A DNA stretch of 64,000 nt from Eopsaltria australis (Eukaryota; Chordata; Aves; Passeriformes; Petroicidae), in contig JAVTVJ010000469.1 in assembly GCA_034509425.1 (NCBI GenBank), positions 372,001-436,000 of the forward strand. Reading direction: 5' to 3'. This document shows, one piece after another, positions 12,556 through 26,714 of the stretch (the stretch's first letter is position 1; every line of letters begins with the position of its first letter). The notes under the pieces were generated by a model. It made no database searches, had not been told where the DNA came from, and was given only the letters and a program-made list of their open reading frames with translations. The position numbers and the translations under genes were made by a program.

Positions 12556-15500
12556 AGAAACACAGCAACAATGAAAAATCCAACATCAGGTGTCATTTAG
12601 ATTTCTGTTTCCCAGACAAAGAATATTTCTGATGTATACATATTTTGTTCTTTCAAAAAATCTGTAATAATTAATTCCATAATTACTTTCATACAGTTTA
12701 TTTAAAAATATGCCCAGCAGTTAGGCAAACATTGGCCACATGATCAGAAGTATGGAAGTCCCACAAGAACAAGGATTGAATGACAGTATATATTGTGAGT
12801 ATGACAATGCTTGCAAATGTTTCTAATGCACAGCTTAACTTAACCATAGAGCTAATTTTGCAGCCAGAATTATGTTGGTTTAGGATCTGTCTATAACCAC
12901 ATAATTAGAGAAGGAAACTGAATGGAAACTGAACAAGGACACAATAATTCTTTTGCAAGGGAACACACCTTGAGGGGTGTGCACATGATTGCTGACTTTT
13001 TTTCTGTGGCAGGAGAACTCAAGGAGGTATAAACATGGCAGCCATTCTATGCCATAAATCATACTCCTAGGTAAACTGTGTGCTTTTCCTTGTTTTAATG
13101 AGACAATCTTCCCCTTCATGGGAGAAGCTATCAAAAGGAGAAGTGTCTCTGATGTGATTCATATGTACCTTTATTTTCAATTGGAGCAGCTTTGTTGCAG
13201 GCCCTTTCCCTTTCATCTCACAGAAATATCTAACATGTCTGACCTGAAAAGATAAGGGATTTTAATAGGCATTCCCAGTTCATCTGACTAGGTAAATAAA
13301 TGCTTCTTCTTTTATTCTTATGCTGATCACTAAAAAACCTTAGTCTGAAAGAGAGCTTTGTTCATTCCCCTTCCTGAAACAGCTGAGAAACTACTGATTC
13401 ACAACTGATTCTATTATGCAGCCCTGGACTTTTTGCAAACATAAGCATTTGCAGAAAATATACCTCAGATAAAAAAATAATTTATTGTGATGTGAAGAGT
13501 TACCAAAAAATCCTCTCAAAGTATTTTTAAAAATCAGAGTATTTGTAGACTGCAGCCTCCGTCCCTAAAACCCTTTGATCCATTCTCCAGCTATAGGCAA
13601 GACAAGCAAAAGCACTGCTAGGATACTTCTGAATTCCTGAATTACCTTAAGCAAAACATAATGACACTCACTGAACTATCTGCTTTACCTGCAAATGTAC
13701 TACTTCAAATTGAACCAAACTTGAACCCAAACAGAAAACCCTTCTCTTCAATGAAGATCTAATATAGTGCCTGTAAAAATGAAAATAAAGATTTCATAAA
13801 AGCAGTGTGTCACTAAGTTATCTTTAGAAACTGCAAGTATCTTCATAAAAAGTAAACATACATAAGCAAAAACAATAAACCTGCAAATATTTGTGCTAAT
13901 GCATTTAAGAACATGCTTAAATTCTTGTCAGACTATTTAGTGTTGTTGTAATCATTTTTATTCTCTTAATGCATTCTCATTGGTGAAACAACAAAGTGTA
14001 AACATTACCCTGTGATCACACACTATGGGAGTCAAGTGAAAAATGGAAGCTGATTTCTGCCAGGGGTAGATCTGGCTGCAGAGCTGTAACCTCATCAGCA
14101 GAGTTCTCATTTTCTGAAACCCCACCTTGCCGGGTCAAGCATAGATACAATATTGTTTGGTATCTCAAGGTAACAAAGAATGAAATTCCACTAAAATACT
14201 TAAATGGTTTTCAAATTGATGCTTAGCATCTTGGACAATAAGATTAGAAACAGCTTAATCACATACATGTTTTAGAAGGGCAAACAATGGTGAAATTTGC
14301 CCACTTGTTTAGCTGACTCTCAGTTTAAACAGAGACATTTCATATGTTCACTGTTCCTGTGGTTTTCCTTACCACAGGCTTATTTCCACTCTCCACATGA
14401 AATAACTCATTCAACTTAATTTGAGAAAACGGACCAATATAAAGAATAACATTAAAATTGCTTCAAAGGGACAAAATCAAAGGAGAAAAAAGCCTTGCAA
14501 GGAAAGAACTAAACTATCACCCATCATATCCCACGCTGTCCAAAACATATAAATGCTACAGCTATATTTCTATACAGTCATTTGCATGTAACTTGGGACT
14601 TTAAAATAATAATAATAATTTAGGTTTGAAATCAAGTCTACACAGAGTTAGGTAATTTAACACTGCTCCGACTGTGGAAAAAAATACCTGATCTGCTTCT
14701 TCCTATTGGGAGGTAATTCAATATTGTATTGCAAAAACAACCCAGAAACCTATTTCACATTCTGTTGACTGACTGGATGGGAAATGTACTGCCAAGACAG
14801 ACAAGTCTCCTGAGTGCAAAAACATCTGTAATCATAATTGAACTATAAAGTGCTGGCAGCATCTGTTTCCTTATATCCCTGCAGGGCTTATGTGTAGCAT
14901 TTGAGGTGATCTCAGTATACTGCCCAAAACGGTTAATCATTGTACAATGGGAAGGAGAAAAAGTAACACTCTGAGGGGAAAGTATCACTGAGGAAATGTG
15001 CATTACTGGATCAATGGCCATTAACTGAAGAACAGATTCACAGCAGGCTGTTAATGATGAGACAAAGATTACAGCTAGATACATCTTTCTGGTAAGGTCA
15101 TCAGCTCAGAAGTAATAATAACGATGAGGCAGCACACACTAGAATGGATGTGTAAACAAAAAACAAAGAGAAGGGAAAAAATTATGAAGATGGCAAAAAG
15201 ATGCTCTCAGCTGATACTTACTCATTCCACTAAGTATTTTAAGTACTGTGAGTCAAACATAGCAGTGAGGGGAGCTTCTTTCTAAGCACACTTTTAGCAG
15301 ATGGTTTTTTTCCCCGATCTCTTTACAAAACGCCTCTATAGAGGTCTGTGTTGCAAAGCAGTCCATAAACTTAAGGGGTTTTAAAGGGTCACGTTCACGG
15401 GGCCAGTCACATGTATTCCATTATAACTGTTGAACTTATAAAAATGTGTCATTTTGAATTGTGAGGATGAAGTATAACACAGTGAGATATGTTTAGTTTC

Positions 15501-15559
15501 CTAATGCCTTAAGAATATTTTGTTCACTGTATAGTTATCACACACTTATTTCTGCAAGG

Positions 15560-15850
15560 CATGCTGCCTCTTGTACATGTCAGCTGAAACGACAGCAGCC
15601 CTATTCAAAGACAGATGACGAACCTCCTGCTGTGCTGGCAAACAGACACTCAACAAGACTTGACTTTCAGTGCTAACAGGCATGGACAGCGAACTTTGCA
15701 AATGAAGCCTCAGACTGAAAGAATGTGTCCAAAAAGCCCAAAGCTTCAGCCTCCAAGCTGTAGACTCTGCCCCTCAGCTTGATCAAAGCAGCTCTCTCAG
15801 TTGGCCTTGTTCTTTCCGGATCTTTTAATCAAATTGCAAATCAAGGAAAG
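15560..15850. other. Higher-complexity non-coding block with TCF-like sites
   Basis: The block contains TTGATCAAAGCAG (about 15779) and TTTAATCAAATTGCAAATCA (about 15825), which include TCF/LEF ATCAAAG-type cores. There is no open frame of note. Function is not established. Confidence 0.2.
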
Positions 15851-18800
15851 GTTTGAAATGGGAAAAGGCATACTACTGGACTATTGACAGTCCAAAATAA
15901 AACATTCTGGAAAATCAACATGGTTTAATAGAAGGGTAATGTGATTTTCCCCTCAAAATAAAACAACAAATCTCCCTTAGTTTTGAAATATTATACCATT
16001 ATATTGCATAAGAGCTTCTTCTTATAGACTTTGCAGGAACTGAAATAACTTTGTATGCTGAACTTTATTTCACTATAGTAACCCAGAATTTTCTAGCCAA
16101 TTTACCTAAATAATTACTTGGAAGGCAAGCAGGGAGACAATCCAGCAATATTTCCCAGAACAGGATGGCAGTGATTGTGCACTTACATCTGCATAACTTA
16201 AATAATTGTAGCCTGATGTCTAACAAGACATTCTTAAAACAAAATGAAAGAACATCCAAGAAGCTAAAGCATGGAAGTTCCTTTCAAATGCCAGCAGCCA
16301 ATTCTCTTCTTTAGGTATGCACTTTCTTGATGTTTATGGTAACCAAAAAAGGCAATTATCTTTGGTACTTTTGAACACTCATGTTACATACGGAAGAACT
16401 TTCTCACCACATTTCTAATGGCATATGGTAAAAGACTTATTCTGAAAAAGCAAGCAGGAGAAAACAGCACAGCATTCTTGAGCCTTCAAGGAGGATCTCT
16501 ACTACGCTTAGTAGCTTTAAGGAAACCTAAGTATATTCTTTAGTCAAAACTATTCAATAACCAATGTATAAAAGCATGCTAGGATTTTTTTTAGTCAGCA
16601 ATTACCTGAAATTACTACCATTAAAAGGAAAAAAAAATACATCAATAAATGTTTTTGTCTCATAGATATCTTCATAGTACAAAATACAGAAAAAACAGTA
16701 TTAGAGTCTGCTATTTACCACAGCGTAAAACAAGAGCAAGTCAGAGGAAACCAGTGTAGATATTCAAGTGTAAACTGGTTTAAGTTTGGAAGTGAATAGA
16801 GCCATAGGAGTAGGGCAGAGGGAGAGCGATGCTGGTATCTTTCCTTTTAATAGAGTTTTATAGATTTATAAATTACAGTAATCATACATCCATGCCCGAT
16901 GGTTGCTTTCATCTGCTTAATTAACAGCAAGTAAATTTGGCAGAAGAATTAAGATACCAAGCTCTTTTCAGTTTCATTTTTAACAAAACCCAGCAAAAAA
17001 ACAAAACTATGCCCAACCAAACCAACCAAACAAACAAAATCCCCCCAAACAAAACAGGAACGAGAAAAAACATCTCCCAGAAAACTAACACATAAAAGAG
17101 GGAAAACATTCAATCTGTTGCTCTATTGAAGTAAACTCTATGCTATAAAGTCAGTAATTTGTCATCCTTCAGCAGCAAGTCTACATTTGGTTTCTTTGGA
17201 TTTGGTCACAATACTCTTCTGCCACAGCCTGTTAATAGTTAAATGATGTAAGAGGAAGGTGCAGGCAGAGGAAGCATGAACTCAGAACTGGTTATACCAG
17301 TAAGAAGTGAGGACTATTTTCTTGCATATTGACTTGCTAAGAACTTCATTGCTCTTGGATATGAGTCTTTTCCTACAGGATTCAAATTAGAAACAAACAA
17401 AAAAGAACATACACGCACACTGCCAAGACAGACTTCTCAAAATTAAGAATTCTGTAAAACAGCATGGCACCCTCTATGTTCTCACAGAAAAGTAATAAAT
17501 CCCAGCTGATTTAAAAGCTAGTGCAAATCTTCATTTAGAGTTATTACAATTACACCACAAAAAAGCACAACTGAAAGAAACAGAGAACAAGACAAGTAAT
17601 AAATTATGATCTCTATGTTTTCATAAAAATATCTTTTTTTAAAACATTCACAGACAGATGGGTTTTCTTTCATTTTTCCCATTCCCTGGCAAACCAATTG
17701 GTCTGCTTTTCTTTGGCATATCGCTTCGAAATATGGTGTGTTTACGGATTGAGGTGTTAGGGAACTAATACAAGTTTAAAAAACCACAACAAACCAAACC
17801 CAGAAATAAAGAGGTTTTTTGAGGTTTTTTTCTATTTTCTATCCAGAATACTTGGATTGTTAGAATGCTGCCCTTGGGCTTAAATTCATTACTGAAAATG
17901 AAACAACATTACAGTTTCAATTAGTGTCCATTTATACTGTGATGCACTGGTTATGGGATTCCTGAGAACAGAATATGTTGTAAAAGACATCTAAGTCAAA
18001 CGTACCTAATGATTTAAGTAAAGGATGGTTCTTACTAGAGAACACACTTCCTTTTTTACAATGGATCAGGGTTTCACAGCTCTCATCTATGTGCTATTGG
18101 TAGGGATTGACACCATTGACAAACTCTCTATTATGACTGAATCCATTCTGATTTCCTCTTTGTCTATCACAATGAACAACCTGTGCATGAAAATTAGCTG
18201 ATCGCTTTTAAAAAAACATATAAATTGAATTTAAAAAAAAAACAGCAAACTCAAATTTAAAGCAATGTATTTATCACTATAAACATAGTAAGGGCTGTTA
18301 TGAAAAGATCAAAGATGAAGCTTCTTCCAGTATTTTGTTCATTCTACATTTGGTAGCTTTCTATGTGGCCAGGCAATCCAAAATGTATAGCTAGAGAAAA
18401 CGTGGAGAGGGGTTCAAAATGAAAAAGGAAACATGAAATAAAATTCAACATAGATCTCCTCTACTAAAAACACAATATTTGATTAACTAAAGACCTCACC
18501 TTAGAACTTCACAAAACAGTGCAAAAATAACATCCTCAAAGAATTACTACAGAATCTGCAGGAATTTGTTGGAGCAGCCAATTCTTTTCTGTGGTCTCAT
18601 ATGGTAGAGGGAAGAAAGTAGGCAATTATGAATAGATCATAGAATTTCTTTTTCTGTGTATGGTAGGGTAAGTCCTGCTTCCTGTTAAATGGAAATGCCT
18701 TGGTGTCTAATGTTTCACTACTGCAATTTCATATAGGGTTTGGATAGTTATTCTGCTTATACTAATGTAACTTCGAAGAAAATTAAATAAAACAAAAGAA

Positions 18801-19479
18801 AACCTAAAAAGAATTATACTCTTAAATTTTCCCAAACATTGAAGGCTCTTAGTACTATGAAATGAGACCCACAAAAAATTAATGGTACATGCACCTACTT
18901 TCACAGAACAAATAATCTGTAATTAGGTAACATGATGAAATGAATATGTTAAGCATGCTACAATAAATTTTCTGACATATATCTACCTTACAGAATGCAG
19001 GACCTAGTTGGCTTGTCTTTGTTGTTTTTAGTACAATTTTACATTACAAATCATAGTTTTATGCATGATGTTAAAAAAAACTCCCACAGAATACTATCTC
19101 TGTCCAAACCAACCTATATTTCTACTGTAATACTGCAAATCTGAAGGGATCATACAACAGACTTAAATTATAAAACATTTCCAAATATTTTTTCTGCATT
19201 TGGAAATATAAAAAGTGCAACATTGTTACATGAAGATTCAAAATTTCAATATAGGGAGAAAGCAATGCAATATTTCTTCTTTCCCAACAGACAGAAAGAT
19301 TAATTAGATAGAGAGATGTCAGTATGCTGGTCTACACTCCACTCAGCCACAGATAGGTGAAATCATCTCACCGTGTATGGATCTCTACATTACCACTGGA
19401 AAAAAAACCCCTGCAGTTAAGAAAATGACTGGCTAATAATATATTTAAAACCCCACCTGACATGATAAATGAAAGAGAA

Positions 19480-19960
19480 TAAATGTATACAGCTAGTGAA
19501 ACTTCCAGGGAACAGGGGGAGACTTCAACACTTTTGCTGACAGTGACTTTACTGTCAGTGGCCTGTCTCTCTTGGAGGCAGCTGTCAATCACAGCCCATC
19601 CTTGTCTCCCAGAGGAGTTCATTGTGCCTGCAGACAGTTGTGGAATAACTGCTCCTAGGCGGCAGAGCGGCAGATGGAGTGTATCTGTCAATCATTGTCA
19701 CTAATTATTAACTTCTGTCACTCAGAGCAAGGCAACATATCTCTGCCTGATCCTCTGTGATTTGATCTGCTACGCCACCTCAGAGACAGACAGTTCAACC
19801 TTTCATTATATGTCACACACACAGTGCTCTGCTGGGTCAGCCCTCCTGACTCACAGCTCCAGCAGAATTCTGTTTCAGCCAGCGAACATTACAGAGAGGA
19901 GCTGGGACGAAGGACACGCTCTGTGTTCAAATACAGTGGGCACTCATTCTCTGTAAACAT
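19480..19960. promoter_or_regulatory. Candidate enhancer with two PBX-MEIS sites
   Basis: CTGTCAATCA occurs exactly at 19582-19591 and 19685-19694; its reverse complement TGATTGACAG is the PBX-MEIS/PREP composite consensus. Five further TGTCA/TGACA cores lie within 19.53-19.82 kb, with CACTAATTATTA next to the second site. The region is of higher complexity and GC than its AT-rich surroundings and carries no coding signal. Confidence 0.4.
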
Positions 19961-22900
19961 TAGCACAGAAACACCAGTGTCCTTAGTTTTAAAAAAGGGG
20001 AAGAAAAATCATCTAAATATAAGCCAAATAACTCAGATTTTCACATGATAAACCGCCCCCTGTAATTTGCTAAAATGTTAATTTTCTTATCTCAAAAGAC
20101 TTACCCTTAGAAGAGTCACCTTCTTTTAACGGCAATAATTTACAGCCACTAATAAGGTTAAAGGAGGTAGGACAGACAATAAGGATCATCCCTTCCTTTC
20201 TCATTGGCCAAAAAAATTACAAGAAATCATAAGCACTGATTTCTGATTGATCTTATGTTCATCTGCTTTTTCTATCTTGGAATCACGGGCACTTTTATTA
20301 AAGTTCCAAGCAACACTGGCCATACTCACTAAAGGGAAAGGATCAATAACTGAAATATATCACTGAAGGAAAGGTATATTCTGTTTTTCTTTATATTTTC
20401 AAGTAAGCACCCAATATAGCTCTAGAAATTCTACTGAGCCAAACTCAATGCAGTATCCCAAGGTTGATCAATAACATTTATTATGCAGAGTTTATGATAT
20501 AAAATAAATCATAATACTTTCAGTACTTAAAATTCCATAAATCCAAGAGGCTTCAGACACTTTATAAAAGTATAACACTTCACAATTTTTCTTCAAGCAC
20601 CTCTGCTTGGGGAAAAGTCTTATGCACAAAACTATTTAAATAAGCATACCCCTCTGCACCTTAAATTCTCTCTCTCCATTGTTTATCGCACTGGTAAAGT
20701 CATTTATAATGAAAAGATTCACTCAGGCATAAAAAGTGGTGTGGATTTTTAAAAAAGTACCACTGATATATTCTATTTTATTATATTCTAATACAACAAA
20801 CTGTAAAAATGTGGATATCAAAAAGGGATTGACACAGACACAGATTAGGGGACACTTAGGGAAGCACTCCAATTTAAGCTTCCACTGCAATGTTGTGGAA
20901 AAATGGATGAAGGCAAGAACTGGGTGCATGTAAGAGTAGAGAAGACAAGAGGAAACTATTCTGTTATTGCAAATTGCATCAACGAATCAAAACAAATGGA
21001 TCCTATTTAAAAGGATCCACAAAGTATTACAGAAATAACATCACCATTGCAATAGACTTGCAGAATTCAGTACTTCATGAAAAGACTCGGAGAATTAATT
21101 TCATCATCATGTGCAGGGACCATCATGGAAAGAAAAGAAAATGACAAACATTCTGCAGGCTTTTGAAGACTGCTCTGAAAAGAAAGGAGACAGGACTGCA
21201 TATGTACAAATTAGACACAGGGTGAAAAAACACAAATGCCCTGCACCAGCACTTTTTAATAGTAGAGGTGATCCATTTTCAACTGTGTATTGTCCACCAT
21301 CTCTTGATACTTTTGAACATTCTCCTCTCCAGACAGGGCACATTTTAAAAGTTAATGGGTTCAAGAAGGCACTAATGGTTGAAATACAGTATTAGTGTGT
21401 CCCATTTCCAATGTTATCTGTCTTGAAGTCTCCTAATATGTTAAACTTAAAGGTTTTAAAAATTCAAGTAGTTTAGAATTGCCAATATTTTGTTCTCATC
21501 TTAAATTCTATTAATGCATTAACCCAATACCACTTAGCTCAACTATATCTTAGCAATTAGCTCTGCCAGCTTATTTTCTTTGCTTCAAATTTTAAAAAAA
21601 CCAAAAAACAAGTAACCAATAAAGTTTAAATCTTAAAGACTTTTCCTTACCAAAGGATACAGATCCTAACCAGCCCCAGGTTTAGTGCTTTTCTCTCCCC
21701 CAATAAAAAAAACCAACAAAAAATAGACTTATTTATGTATTTAAACACTCGTTGCTGTCTTGATAGGTCTCTCGAAGATCCTTCTCCACTTTTCTCAGAA
21801 TACTCGTGACACAAAAGCAAATCAAATTTCAAATTGGTAAAAAAATAATAGCCTGGCTCCTGAATGGCTCCTGAAAAGGGGAGCCATTATTGGAAATGGC
21901 ATAGCAAACTGATATTCCAAATTTATTTCCTTACACAAGCCCGTTGAAAAGAACATACATTTCAGTGTCTCTTATTATAGGGACTTTTGATAATGTAGAG
22001 TTCTCTTTGGAAAATAGGAATAAAAAGAGACCATGAGACTATTTCTCTTTCTTCTTGTTTAGACCCTGACCATGTGTTGTCATTACAGGTCAAAGAACAC
22101 TTAATTTCCTTTCATTACCTTTGACAAAAAGAATCCCTAACAGAATTTTAGTTGAAGAAACTTTTATAAAATATTACAAATCAAATAAATTGCATCTGAA
22201 CCTCTAAATGCAACACAGTGGAAAACACAATAGTTCTTTATTTTGTCAGCTGTCTGGTCATATATAAATCATCTATAACTAAAACCGAAAGTATTGGGAG
22301 TGTTATTTATCCAGAGTTAGCAAAAGGAATTATTTGACAGCTGAAAATGAAAAATCACTAATAAGCATTACAGTGTATTGCAAAGTTTAAACAATGTGAT
22401 TAAGGAAACTTCTGCAGTAATAAGGAGTGTATGTGATTCTATTTTGCCTTGCTAAAAAAATTCCTCTGGGATTTCCTACTCTCTTATACAGTAACTAAAC
22501 TGGAATATTATGTTGAACAAGCCTCACATTCTACCTGTATTCAGTATATCTTTAAAATTAAGAAAAAAAGTTCTTTCAACTTATTGCCCTTCCCTAAAGC
22601 ATCCATATTTTCTCTCAATTTTTTTGCCCAAAGCAGTAAGTAGAGCAGAAGGAAAGTCTTAAAGCCCTAACTAATGCTTTGGCCAGTTAGATGTTCAAGA
22701 CATGCACTGTAAACACATTTAAACTGTCTTATACAAATCTATTTTTAAGGGATGAAATTAGAAATTCTTCAGAAAGATTGAGTAGAAATTTCAGGGAGGG
22801 AATACAGTGAAGAGATGGTGAAAAATTACTGCTGTTGTGAGAAGCCAGTAACAAAACAAAACCAAAAGAAACAAACAAATCCTGCAATGTAATTCTTTAT

Positions 22901-25416
22901 GAAAAAAATAAATTAAAGAACAGCAGCACAGACAATAATTACATTGTCTATACTGTTCTCTTAATGTTTAGAGAATTAAAACCAATACAAACAGAAATCA
23001 ATCAGGATATGCCCAAGAAGAATGTGCAGACAAGAAGAGCAAAATTTGTCATTTATCTTATGTGCTGTGGTCAGCAGTGATGAGACTCCATCAAGTCACC
23101 GAAACATTATCAAGATACAGAAATTAGATCAGATGATTGTCACTGAAATGCAAGATTTGATAAGAGCCTCACATCGTCCAGAAAACACAATACTTGATAG
23201 ATATTGTGTTCCTAAGTTATACTGAATTACACTTTCTTTGTATTTGCATTAAGTCTAGTTTTCAAACTGTATTTCTGTTCCTTAATTAAGTTTACATAGG
23301 GCACTATTTGGAAGTATTCACTGATGAACAAAATATTCCAGTAACTGCTGTTACCTTGTGCTAACAACATGCCATTTGAACCAGCAGCTTCACTACATCC
23401 AAAGCAGAGACAATTACTTAAAAGTCTTTAAACCTAAAATCCTCAAATTTAAAGTTTTCTATAAATTTCTTCAGTTTGTGTATTGAAATCTGCAAATCAT
23501 TGCCAAGTAATCTGGCCATACAGCTTGCAAATTATTATTTAGCATTCAGTAAGTCCAGATACACAAATGCTTTCTAGAAAAGTACAGTGCTCTGGTATGT
23601 TACCATCCACAATAAAATTTTCAAAGAAAATAAAGCACACGCATGCAGAAATAACGTTTTCCAAACTCCAAACAATTAAATGATTACCCAGTACTATTTT
23701 AAATACTTAAAGTTCAAAATTGTATGCATCTGTATCAGCATTTGCAGTCCATGTTCTTCCACAGAGTTATAAAGCAATGATGCAAATTCACAAAAATGCA
23801 TCCAAATCTAGCTCTTCATTTTGCTCAGATTTTTAACTCAGCCACAAGGAGGTTCAATTCATAGTTCTGTATAACTGCTATTTATGTCAAGTAGTTTATC
23901 ACAGGAACACGAGGGTGAAAGTTTATCCTACATTTCAAATTAATTTCAGCTAGACAAAGCAAACCAAAGTCTCCAACACTATCTCCTTTATACTATCTCT
24001 GCTTTAATCACATTTCAGCTTACAGTGCTGCTCTTCAAACCATTCCTGGATTCGATATATTTCAAATAGAATCAATAGAGAAAATGAGAGAGCAAAAGCA
24101 TGTGTCTTGACCACTCAGTTTAGAAAACAATCTACTCAGTCTTGACAGTTCGTGTTTCCAAGTTAGACAATTAAAAATGGAGGGAACCCATACCTGCTGT
24201 TCCTTGTACCAATAAGTTTTATTGGTTTGGTCATGCACACAGGCATAAAGAGCCACTTGTCCTCTCAAATCTTCAGAAAAAGGAAATACAGAACTCATAA
24301 AAGAACCATTTGGCAATAAATTTGTAAGTGGAACCTATCACCTGAATTCCCAAATGCTCCACTCAGGTGCCAGTCAGCTCTGAATTCTCTGTGTATCTAA
24401 ATTTCCATGGGGCCAAGTTGCGAGCGCATTTGAATTCCTGCCTATCAATGACGGGTAGAAAGGAACCTTCTCCTTGCTGTATTCTGTACAAAAAAAGACT
24501 AGCCTGCCTCAGCTGCTTAATGAAGTCAGACATTCAAATCCTTAACAAAGTGGAGTCTTAAGTCCACCATTTTGTTTGGGATTTTCTCTTTGTTGTTTAA
24601 AGCAATTTGGTAAACAGGCTGTTGTGGAGCCCAGTTCTCGTCAGTGGGCATTTCCTTTATATGGTACAATGAACATGAGATACTTAAGACTGCCCTCCCC
24701 ATGTCAAAGTAAAGAAATGCAAAGGCTTTCCAGCATCATCATTGGGAAAAGGACAAATTATATGTTGTGCCACAAAACATAAGATATGAGAAGTACAATG
24801 CTGAAATAGCAGCCTACTGTGAACCCACCTATTTTGGCTTTCTCAGGCTTTAGTCTCCCCTTCCCTGAAGGCCTCCCATGCTTTCATTTAACATTAAATT
24901 TTGTTCTCTTTATGAACAGTTATAGATACAGATAGCCAGCTAAGAAGGCACAACATGGTAAAGACCATAAAGAAACCGGAACTCTATTCAAATTTCAAGA
25001 GGCTTTTAGCTATTACAATAAAGAATTTGAAGCGTTATTAAGTGACCAAGGATGAATATCTTTATCATTACAAAAGAGGAGTTGTGTGGCAGTCACATTA
25101 TGGAAAGATGCTGAAACAATCAGGAATAGAGAAGGAGCACAAGGTAGAAAATTTTTAGAATTAGGCTAATATTATAATTCCTGTGCTGTCACTATAATGA
25201 TGGAGAGCAGCACCAGAAGAATATTCATTCAAGTAATGTCTATCCTAGGCTAATAGAAAAATATTATTCTAATGTTAAAAATTAACATCCTGCCCTGTCC
25301 AAACCAGAGAAATAATTTACAAAAAAAAAATGTCAGATTTGCAGCAGTTCCAGAGGGACATTTTCTTATTCCTCAGAGAACAGGAGCTGGTAAAATGATA
25401 ATAATTTTTATTATTG

Positions 25417-25433
25417 CAACAACAACAACAACA
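25417..25433 (+). repeat. (CAA)n microsatellite
   Basis: Five to six CAA units directly follow an ATAATAATTTTTATTATT inverted AT stretch. Confidence 0.9.
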
Positions 25434-25489
25434 TTTCATACTCAATAAGCTGGGATGCTTTGTGCTCTTACAGAAACGCACGGAACCCA

Positions 25490-25730
25490 ATAGTCCTAAT
25501 GTTTGATTGTGAATACGTCTGTCAGGAAACAAACGCAAGCCTTCAGCAGCCGCGGCTGCCTGATTAGTTTCACAGTCACTCCAACGAGCTATCAGCTTCC
25601 CAGCGTGAAGTTCTCGTGCATCACTGCTCCAAGCCTTTAGGCAAAGGATTCTAATAATGAGTCACAGTGCCGTGACTGAGGCCACACTTCTGCTCTGGTG
25701 AGCTGCTTGCTGAGAGGGACTGCAGACTCC
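25490..25730. promoter_or_regulatory. Candidate cis-regulatory island with palindromes
   Basis: It holds a perfect 14-bp palindrome GCAGCCGCGGCTGC (25546-25559), an AP-1 consensus TGAGTCA (25658-25664), and an inverted pair AGTCAC...GTGACT (25660-25677). It stands out from AT-rich flanks by composition. Function is inferred from motif content only. Confidence 0.3.
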
Positions 25731-26700
25731 CCTCATTATCATTTTACAGTGCTTTTTTTATTATTTATTTTTATTTATTCTTTTGTATTCCGGTTCCTTC
25801 CTCCAAATGCCTGGTGCATTGCAGTGAGAGTACTAAGTGCTACCACCAGGACAGAAGCCATATGCTCATGTTTAATACCCTTCTGGTGTGAGGTAGTCAA
25901 ACTTTAGGCGGAGTATTATGTGCAAGAATAAGTTGAGATACAGTCTTCTAGCACATCCTAATAAATAGATGTAGATGTCCTCCTTCCAACCAACAGAGGT
26001 TACAACCTCTGTTACTTTGCACATTTCTATTTTGTTAATGGGATTATGCCATTAAAAATAAAAACTAACAAAGGTGACTCACTTATTTAGCTGCACCTTA
26101 GCAGCTATGATAAAAAACAGATCTTTTTTATCCCCCTACCTATTTTCTTACGCACTGTTGGAACAGGAATTCCTTTAGAATTTGATGAATGTTACTTAAA
26201 CCAAAATGTGGTTGTATCAGTTACATCTCACACATACACAAGAGTGGCACTAATTTTCCATTTATTAATCATTTGGCAGCATCAACTCAACAAACATGGA
26301 AAACTTGACACCAAACTTTAAACAGTTCATGCCATTATGCCGCTCTAATAAAATGCCCCACTATTTCAGGACATATCTGGATTACGTGCAGTGTCGTGTG
26401 GTGATGATACTATTTTTTCTTGTTCATTCTTCACGTAATTAGAAATTTCTTGTTATTTTAATGTCCTTTACATAAAATCTAGGTTTACTTGAGTACTAGC
26501 ACACTTTATAATTACTCTTCTAGAGAGGAAACATGATGGTAAAAAACGTAAGATTTAGAATATGTGCTTATAGTTCTGATTGTCTGAATCCCTAAGCAGA
26601 AGCAGGAAATAAAGAAGTGATTTTAGATATGGCATCTACATGTTTAAAACTAAACAGAAAGAGGAGCTACCACCAACCTTCTACAGAGCTACATACATTC

Positions 26701-26714
26701 ATATATATATATAT
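26701..26714 (+). repeat. (AT)n microsatellite
   Basis: Seven AT units are followed by GTACACACAC; a short self-complementary run. Confidence 0.9.

Larger units (their letters stand above)
11280..19479. other. AT-rich intergenic DNA
   Basis: It holds the (AACC)n run, a CCAAACAAA-rich run at about 16975-17060 and the block at 15.56-15.85 kb. Otherwise nothing is recognised. Confidence 0.55.
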
